From: Methanobacteriota archaeon
GTDB lineage: Archaea > Hydrothermarchaeota > Hydrothermarchaeia > Hydrothermarchaeales > JAADFM01
Direction of reading: 5' to 3'
Assembly (NCBI GenBank): GCA_013152845.1
Contig: JAADFM010000011.1
Span: 1-10,063 of the forward strand
Length of the DNA stretch: 10,063 bases
In this document: in pieces, positions 5,321 through 10,063 of the stretch
How positions within the stretch are numbered: the stretch's first letter is position 1
How the letters are laid out: each line of letters starts with the position of its first letter
Translations under genes and position numbers: made by a program
Notes under the pieces: generated by a model
Database searches by the model: none
Told to the model about the DNA's origin: nothing
Seen by the model: the letters and a program-made list of their open reading frames with translations, nothing else

Positions 5321-6127
5321 ATGGCCATGGAAAAAATGGGGAAACATGAGCAGCAGATATACTTCTTCCTGGAGAAATTGGGATTAAAGATATTTAATAT
5401 TGACGATTTGGTTAGGCATGGGCTCAACAGGAGGGTGGTCCATGATGCCTTGTCTTCCTTGGCCAAGAAAGGGATAATCACCAGGATTCGAAAGGGGTTG
5501 TACGTGAAGGCGAGCCCCAAGCTAGTTTATGATAGGCTCCAGCAGTTCGAGTCCCCTTTCCTCGTGGCTTCCAAGATCGGTGGGGATGACCACTATATAG
5601 GTTACCTCTCAGCCATGCAATTATACGGTGTTGTGGAGCAGGTCCCTTTCATAGTCTATGTAGCGACCCCCAAGAGAAAGAGGAACTTGAGATATGGAAA
5701 CTATGAGATTAGGTTCATCCATTTGAGCCAGAAGAAGTTCTTCGGTTATGAGAGGAGAGAGTTGGCAGGTGATTATATCAGTGTCTCGGACAAGGAAAAG
5801 ACCATCGTGGATTGCTTGGACCACCCCGAATACTGTGGAGGAGTGGAGGAAGCAACTCGCTTGGTCGGTGAACTGATTCGCAAAGAAAAGATAGACTGGG
5901 ACAGGCTGACGGACTACGCCTTTAGGATGAAAGAACAAGTGCTCATCCACAGGCTGGGCTATGTCCTGGAGTCCTTACAGGATATACATCCTGTTCCAAA
6001 AAGGGTAATAAACATGCTGGAAAGAGAGGTCAAGCCAAATGTGTATTATTTTTCCAAAGGCGAGAAAGGGAAGTTCATAAAAAAATGGCAACTCATAGTA
6101 AAGGAGGGGATGGAAGTTGGAGTATAG
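5321..6127 (+). CDS. abiEi: AbiEi-family antitoxin / transcriptional regulator (COG5340-like)
   Basis: This 268-residue protein has an N-terminal winged-helix domain (about 8-65: a helix-turn-helix NIDDLVRHGL-NRRVVHDALSSLAKKG, then the wing ITRIRKGLYV). The larger C-terminal domain (about 70-268) carries the typical SDKEKTIVDCLDHPEYCGG stretch. In characterised AbiE systems this protein neutralises the AbiEii toxin and represses the operon. The ATG at 5321 is preferred because the TATA box is 25 nt upstream; ATGs at residues 3 and 6 are alternatives. Its last 11 bp overlap the TTG start of abiEii. Codon usage is more AT-rich than the flanking genes, which fits acquisition. Confidence 0.85.
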   Translation: MAMEKMGKHEQQIYFFLEKLGLKIFNIDDLVRHGLNRRVVHDALSSLAKKGIITRIRKGLYVKASPKLVYDRLQQFESPFLVASKIGGDDHYIGYLSAMQLYGVVEQVPFIVYVATPKRKRNLRYGNYEIRFIHLSQKKFFGYERRELAGDYISVSDKEKTIVDCLDHPEYCGGVEEATRLVGELIRKEKIDWDRLTDYAFRMKEQVLIHRLGYVLESLQDIHPVPKRVINMLEREVKPNVYYFSKGEKGKFIKKWQLIVKEGMEVGV

Positions 6128-7097
6128 GGAGCGGATTGATGAGCTCAGCCCCAGGCTCAAGCTGGATCCCTTGGTCATCGAAAGGGTCCTGAGAATAACC
6201 GATGTATTGGGGCTGATAGCCGAGAACGATGGTCTCTCGATGCTGGCCTTCAAGGGTGGTAGTGCCCTCCATTATGTCTACATGGGAGGGATGCCCAGGC
6301 TTTCCGTGGACCTGGACTTCAATGCCCTCGGAGGCAAGGAGGAGGTCTTTAAGGTCAGAGATACTCTCATAAAGCCTGAGATTGTCTCGATGGGAAAGTC
6401 CCACGACTACGAGGTCAAGGATACCCACAGGTACGAGGGTTCAGTCTACCGCCTCTATTATACGAACTCCATAGGGACGAAGGACTACCTGAAAATTGAG
6501 ATATCCTTCATCGACAGGATCCCGGTGTTACCTATCGAGGAAGGGGAATTCGCCTTCCCTTTTTCAAAGGAAAAGGTTAGAATCAATGTACTGGCTCTGG
6601 ATGAGCTCCTAGCCGAGAAGCTCAGGGCCCTCTATACCAGGACAAAGGGTAGGGACCTCCTGGATGCCTATTACGCTGCGGACCTGGAGATAGATAAAGA
6701 TCGGCTCAGGAAGCTCTTAATCTACAAGCTTACGAAGGCTAGGGTTGCCTTCAACCCCAGTCTTTATTTCCAGAGAGTCTCTGCTTATGATAGGAGGAAC
6801 TACGAGACCAACCTGAGGGGACTGGTAGCACCAGATTCCATGGTCCCTTTCGAGGAGGCTAGGGAGCGTTTCCTGGATTTCTACAGCTTCCTTGGGGACC
6901 TCGATGAAAGGGACAGGCTTTTCATCGAGCTGTTTAGGGATCTGTTCGGGGAGAACATCTCCAAGAAGACCAAGGCAGAGATATCCTCCACCCCGGAGCT
7001 GGTTGAGAGGCCCCTCGCCTATCTGTTCGGCAAGACCGAGATAACCGACATGGCAAGTGATGCCAGCTTGGAGGACATTAGGGTGTTCAAGTCCTGA
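6117..7097 (+). CDS. abiEii: AbiEii nucleotidyltransferase toxin (COG2253-like)
   Basis: This 326-residue protein is a DNA polymerase beta-like nucleotidyltransferase. Visible motifs are KGGSAL (46-51), the catalytic RLSVDLDF with D65 and D67 (61-68), and a later EKLRALYTRTKGRDLLD (167-183) with K168, R179, D180 and D183. These are the conserved blocks of AbiEii/MenT toxins. MenT homologues add nucleotides to tRNA acceptor ends; AbiEii is the toxin of a phage-abortive-infection pair. The start is an unusual TTG at 6117, supported by AAGGAGG (6101-6107) 9 nt upstream and by the overlap with abiEi. The next in-frame ATG (residue 42) would remove the region before the active site. The family-typical helical C-terminus appears intact. 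Confidence 0.85.
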   Translation: MEYRERIDELSPRLKLDPLVIERVLRITDVLGLIAENDGLSMLAFKGGSALHYVYMGGMPRLSVDLDFNALGGKEEVFKVRDTLIKPEIVSMGKSHDYEVKDTHRYEGSVYRLYYTNSIGTKDYLKIEISFIDRIPVLPIEEGEFAFPFSKEKVRINVLALDELLAEKLRALYTRTKGRDLLDAYYAADLEIDKDRLRKLLIYKLTKARVAFNPSLYFQRVSAYDRRNYETNLRGLVAPDSMVPFEEARERFLDFYSFLGDLDERDRLFIELFRDLFGENISKKTKAEISSTPELVERPLAYLFGKTEITDMASDASLEDIRVFKS

Positions 7098-7238
7098 GGA
7101 GAAAGAAAGAGGTATTATTAAACCTGCATCAAATAGACGCGTGGAACGGGGATAGGATAACATAAAGGTAGGCCTTGGAGAATCGAACTACCACTTCCAG
7201 TTCACACAGCAGTGCTATAAATTTGGTAAAATATTATA

Positions 7239-8506
7239 CTATTTTTCCATGAAGTATACGTTCTCCCGGTCCATGCCCAGCTCGTGGAACCTTCCAGTCT
7301 GGAGTATCTGGTGTGACTGGGAGATGGGGGCCACCCGGACGCCGGGTCCGATGACCGAATTCTCGAAGATGGTCACTCCGCCCCCGCCCACCACCGGTGT
7401 GAGGTCCTTGTTGGAGCCCACGTCCACCGGAAGGTCAGCGCTGATGGTGCTCCCGGCCATAACGGTGGTGAAGCGGCCGAGGATGCAGTTCTGGAGGGTG
7501 CAGTTGTCCCCGATGTTCACGAAACTGAGGATGACAGAATTCCGGATCTTCACCCCGTCCCCTATCATGCAGAAATGGCCCACCGCCGAGTTCTCTATCT
7601 CCAGGTCCCTGCCCACGGTGCAGTGGCGCCCCATGAGGACTGTACTGCCTATCTGCTCCCTCAGGTGCGGGTTCCTCTCCATGGTGGTCGGATGGACCCA
7701 CTGGGCATCCCCGGTCCGGTGCTGTAGGCTGATATTGGATATCCTGCCGTGGAGCACGTCCAGGGTGGTCCTGAGGAAACTGGCCGGGGTCCCGATATCG
7801 GCCCAGTACCCCTCCAGGATGTACCCGTACACCGGGTAGCCGTGCTCGATGAGGAAGGGCACCACGTCCCCCCCGAGGTCCCGGTTCCTGGACCCCATCA
7901 TCTCGAAGACCTCCCTCACCCTCGGCGAGAAGATGTACACCCCTGCATTGACCAGCCTGGAAGGCTCCCGGCCGGGGGCGGGCTTTTCCACAAAACCCTC
8001 AAGGCGCATATCCCCGTCCACGTCGGCCACCCCCAGCTGGGATATGTCCTCGCCGGGGGGTATCTCCTTGAGCAGGACCGTGAGGTAGGCCCCGGTGGAG
8101 CGGTGGAATTCCATGACCTTTTCCAGCTCCAGGTCGAAGATGTTGTCCCCGCCCATGACGATGAAATCCTTCTTCAGGTCGTAGTACTCCGCGCAGTAGG
8201 CCACGGCATCCCCCGAACCCCGGTCGTTGTAATTCGGCTGGTACATGAACTCCCGGTCGGTCTGGATGCCGTGGCGGGCGAAGAACCCCTCGCCTTCCTT
8301 GAAATACTTGTTCAGCTGGGCGGTGCTGTCATAGCCCTTGCTGGCGATGATGAACTCCCTGCACCCCTGTTTGGCCAGGGGTTCCAGCATCCTGGAGAGG
8401 ATGGCCCGGTTATGTCGATGATGGACTTCGTGATGTTCAGTGTCAGGGGATAGAGCCTGGTGCCCTTGCCGCCCACCACAGATATCACTGCTGGATACTC
8501 TTCCAT
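7239..8506 (-). pseudogene. sugar-phosphate nucleotidyltransferase (COG1208-like), frameshifted
   Basis: The gene starts at ATG 8506 (AGGAGGAAC just before it) and ends at TAG 7239-7241. The first frame gives the N-terminus with VVGGKGTRLYPLT (10-22) and K27, the nucleotide-binding loop. After about residue 34 the frame breaks at a CCC run (8405-8407; GGG on the coding strand). The other frame resumes AILSRMLEPLAKQG and continues to VMGGDNIFD (metal Asp), LEGFVEKP, VNAGVYIF, GYWADIGTP and a C-terminal left-handed beta-helix of hexapeptide-like repeats. One added base restores 422 codons. The product would make an NDP-sugar for glycan synthesis. Taken literally the gene is broken, and only a product lacking the N-terminal loop could be made from 8390. 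A sequencing or assembly error in the G run is equally possible. Confidence 0.85.
7241..7255. repeat. 15-bp direct repeat, right copy
   Basis: Identical to 4911-4925. On the minus strand it encodes the last residues of the nucleotidyltransferase (F-M-E-K) plus the T of its TAG stop, so it lies exactly at a gene 3' end, a common kind of site for archaeal integration. Confidence 0.8.
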
Positions 8507-8533
8507 GTTCCTCCTAAAACTCTTGAGGGGAGA

Positions 8534-8542
8534 CTATTTAAA
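8534..8542 (-). promoter_or_regulatory. TATA-box candidate for the nucleotidyltransferase gene
   Basis: On the minus strand TTTAAATAG lies 28-36 nt before the ATG at 8506, in the 36-nt gap after the upstream gene, followed by AGGAGG. It would allow separate transcription, although read-through from the upstream gene is also likely. Confidence 0.45.
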
Positions 8543-9451
8543 TCATATCCTCACTGCCCCTTCGGGGTCGTCCCAGAGTCCCAGACAGGCGCAGGCCCCG
8601 ATGAGCCCCCTCTCCCCCGTGACCTCCACCAGGTGCACCCCCTCCTTCCCGGCGGTCTCCCTTACATCCTCCAAGGTTATGACCCCCCTCCTTGCCCTCT
8701 CTGCCAGGGAGCGCAGCCCCGCCGGTACCGAGACCCCTTCCAGCCATGCCATCCCAGTCTCGTCAGAGAGGCTGGCAGCCTCCAGTTCCCTGCCCAGGGC
8801 CTCCACCAGCTCCTCCTCTTTACCCGGCAGGACCCCGAAACCCAGGGCAGTTGCGGCGCAGTTCTTGGTGGTCCCGGGCGCAGCGGGAAAGAGCTGTACT
8901 ATGGTGTGGCAGAGGTACCGGGCCAGCCCCTTTTTGTCCGCCCAGTATCCGAGTTCGTTGGCCAGGGCCCATGTGGCCCCCCTTTCGGGGCTGTCGGTAT
9001 CGTCCATCCCGAATGTCAGCCTGTGGTGCAGGGGGAGGCTCAGGGTTGCCCGCCCGAGCCTTCCCCCGCCGCCCTCTTCCTCGACATGTACCTCCTTCAC
9101 TCCCTGCGCCCTGGCCCGCCCCCCGGTTATTCCCACCCCTGCACCGCCCAGCCCGGCGTAGGTGATGCGGATTTCATCCCCCTCTACTATACACTCCTCG
9201 ATACCCACAGGCGAGATGGCGGGGTCCAGCTCCACCTCCCCCCGCCCGGGCCGGATGTAATAGAAGGTCCGGGTACCCTCCCGGCGCGCCCGCTCCACGA
9301 TAGGCGATGTCCTTGGGATGTGGTATGCCGACCAGGCCGCACCCCCCTGGCAGGTACCCCTGGCGTGGTCCTCCACAAGCTCCACCACATCGTTCTTCCG
9401 GTCATAGGAGGCCAGCAGGTTACTGAAGGGCGAGGTCCATTTCGGGGCCAC
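8543..9451 (-). CDS. methanogenesis marker protein 11-like (TiaS-related DDTD domain)
   Basis: This 302-residue protein has an N-terminal region (about 1-140) including TYAGLGGAGVGITG (97-110) and a Gly-rich GGGGRLGRA. A C-terminal domain begins FGMDDTDSPERGATWALANE (147-166), with CHTIVQLFP, GTTKNC, SDETGMAWLEG and GERGLIGACACLG. The DDTDS core is shared with TiaS (tRNA-Ile2 agmatinylcytidine synthetase). TiaS starts directly with that core and has an OB-fold/zinc-ribbon end, so the long N-terminus here points to the methanogenesis marker 11 family instead. The function of that family is not established. The start is GTG at 9451, with GAGGAG 5-10 nt upstream. The family call is from memory of its motifs. 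Confidence 0.75.
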   Translation of the reverse strand: MAPKWTSPFSNLLASYDRKNDVVELVEDHARGTCQGGAAWSAYHIPRTSPIVERARREGTRTFYYIRPGRGEVELDPAISPVGIEECIVEGDEIRITYAGLGGAGVGITGGRARAQGVKEVHVEEEGGGGRLGRATLSLPLHHRLTFGMDDTDSPERGATWALANELGYWADKKGLARYLCHTIVQLFPAAPGTTKNCAATALGFGVLPGKEEELVEALGRELEAASLSDETGMAWLEGVSVPAGLRSLAERARRGVITLEDVRETAGKEGVHLVEVTGERGLIGACACLGLWDDPEGAVRI

Positions 9452-9474
9452 GGATTCTCCTCTTAAACATTATC

Positions 9475-9482
9475 TATATAAA
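9475..9482 (-). promoter_or_regulatory. TATA box of the marker-11-like gene
   Basis: On the minus strand the canonical TTTATATA lies 24-31 nt before the GTG at 9451. The predicted leader is very short even though GAGGAG is present near the start. Confidence 0.6.
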
Positions 9483-9507
9483 CCAGGAAGAAATAGTAAA
9501 TCAAAGG

Positions 9508-9516
9508 TATAAAAAA
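9508..9516 (+). promoter_or_regulatory. TATA box of the KaiC-like gene
   Basis: TATAAAAAA begins 25 nt before the GTG at 9533, the same spacing as the abiE promoter, which predicts a leaderless or nearly leaderless message. With the minus-strand box at 9475-9482 it forms a compact divergent promoter pair. Confidence 0.55.
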
Positions 9517-9532
9517 GGTTGGGCGATGTAAG

Positions 9533-10063
9533 GTGTACGTGAAGACTGGAATCAACGGGCTGGACCGCCTCTTCTCCAACGGGGGATATCCGGAGGGCAG
9601 CACCATCCTGGTGCTGGGAGGGCCGGGCAGCGGGAAATCCATCTTCGGGATGCAGTACATATACAAAGGGGCCGTGGAATATGGCGAGCCCGGGGTATTC
9701 CTGACCCTGGACGAGCCGCCGGAGAAGATTCAAAGATTCAGAGGAACATGTCCAGTTTCGGCTGGGATATCAAGGCCCAGATAGACAAGGGCAAGATTAG
9801 GCTCCTGGACGCTGCCACGCCCAGGGTAGAGCGGACAGACGTTGAGCCGGATATACTCCAGATGGGTTATGACATCGAGAGCATGGTGGCAGCTCTGAAG
9901 AGGGAAATCCAGGAAATCGGTGCCAAGAGGGCGGTGGTGGATTCCATCTCCATAATGAGCGTCTACTACACTGAAAACGAATTCGACCACAGGACAAAGC
10001 TCCTCAGGCTGTCCGCCGAGCTGTCGAAACTCGACGTGACCACCCTCATCATCTCGGAGGCAC
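9533..10063 (+). pseudogene. KaiC/RadA-like ATPase, interrupted by an 8-bp duplication, incomplete at window end
   Basis: The N-terminus is typical of archaeal KaiC-domain proteins: TGINGLDRLF (5-14), Walker A GGPGSGKS (29-36) and LDEPPEKIQ. There the frame ends soon after a perfect tandem repeat of AAGATTCA (9725-9732 and 9733-9740), stopping at 9782-9784. With one copy removed the reading runs EKIQRNMSSFGWDIKAQI, continues through RAVVDSISIM (Walker B region) to the window edge, and is a good family match throughout. Such proteins are ATPases, often signalling or regulatory. The start is GTG at 9533, with GTG at 9539 as an alternative. The break looks like replication slippage. An intact protein from 9533 is not encoded here. 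Confidence 0.8.

Larger units (their letters stand above)
4911..7255. mobile_element. putative AbiE defence island bounded by 15-bp direct repeats
   Basis: The unit is 2330 bp counted with one repeat copy. It holds a mini AbrB-like gene and the AbiEi/AbiEii pair, all on the plus strand, while the genes on both sides are minus. It is visibly richer in A+T than the flanks. The copies of the repeat are the end of one minus-strand gene and the start of another. Precise removal restores an ATGA-overlapping gene pair: nucleotidyltransferase codons ending AAA TGA, with lipoprotein ATG in the same bases. Just inside each repeat, after exactly 7 nt, lies TATTTTAC in inverted orientation. No recombinase, transposase or cas1 is present, so it would be non-autonomous or a remnant. 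The insertion is inferred, not observed. Confidence 0.6.

Noticed and set aside
7181..7190. Reverse-strand TAGTTCGATT resembling a tRNA T-loop near the right end of the island, a possible integration-site remnant.
   Set aside because: The flanking bases do not form a five-pair T-stem and no acceptor, anticodon or D arm can be traced.
4911..7255. Calling the island a casposon or an integrative element with an att site.
   Set aside because: There is no Cas1, polymerase, integrase or clear terminal inverted repeat directly at the duplication. Only the duplication length and the gene-end position fit.
8543..9451. Calling this gene TiaS because of its DDTDS motif.
   Set aside because: TiaS begins with that motif and has OB-fold and zinc-ribbon domains after it. 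Here about 145 residues precede it and nothing TiaS-like follows.
7749..9466. Long open frames on the plus strand opposite the nucleotidyltransferase and marker-11 genes.
   Set aside because: They are low-complexity Pro/Gly/Arg/His translations typical of antisense frames in GC-rich DNA, with no motif or ribosome binding site.
9725..9784. Programmed ribosomal frameshifting in the KaiC-like gene.
   Set aside because: The break is fully explained by the extra 8-bp copy, and no slippery heptamer with downstream structure is evident.
1..10063. CRISPR arrays, rRNA and intact tRNA genes.
   Set aside because: No regularly spaced repeats, rRNA-like conserved stretches or cloverleaf-forming segments were seen on either strand.

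Overview
The window looks like euryarchaeal chromosome, most likely from a methanogen or a methanogen relative. The evidence is archaeal TATA boxes roughly 25-35 nt before starts, a ferredoxin/geranylgeranyl reductase operon of the kind that saturates archaeal lipids, and a gene resembling methanogenesis marker protein 11. Most of the window is GC-rich by eye with many AGG Arg codons; one central block (about 4926-7240) is clearly more AT-rich. I cannot name the genus.

Layout, left to right. Positions 1-741 (minus strand) hold an operon of two tandem paralogous small membrane proteins plus the start of an unrecognised third gene. Divergent from it, 877-3691 (plus) is a tight three-gene operon: a 56-residue Cys-rich ferredoxin, a geranylgeranyl reductase, and a second reductase-family flavoprotein with its own 2[4Fe-4S] domain fused at the N-terminus. 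Both junctions are 4-base ATGA overlaps (the reductase may instead start at a TTG 6 nt later). At 3749-4422 (plus) is an AbrB-PIN toxin-antitoxin pair behind a palindromic operator. Its 3' end overlaps a convergent secreted lipoprotein gene (4367-4912, minus).

Positions 4911-7255 appear to be a small defence island. A 15-bp perfect direct repeat flanks a solitary AbrB-like mini-protein and a two-gene AbiE (AbiEi/AbiEii) module with a nested palindromic operator. The right repeat copy is the 3' end of a sugar-nucleotidyltransferase gene and the left copy is the start of the lipoprotein gene. Deleting one repeat plus the interior would join these two minus-strand genes by a perfect ATGA stop/start overlap, the junction style used elsewhere in the window. 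The simplest reading is that a 2330-bp AbiE cassette inserted into a nucleotidyltransferase-lipoprotein operon and regenerated the 3' end of the upstream gene. No integrase or transposase is present.

Positions 7239-9451 (minus) carry the nucleotidyltransferase, which has a one-base frameshift, and upstream of it the marker-11-like gene. At 9533 (plus) a KaiC/RadA-like ATPase begins; it is broken by a perfect 8-bp tandem duplication and runs off the window. Three regulated loci (AbrB-PIN, mini-AbrB, AbiE) each have their own palindromic operator candidate, and those of mini-AbrB and AbiE share the core TAACGTT.
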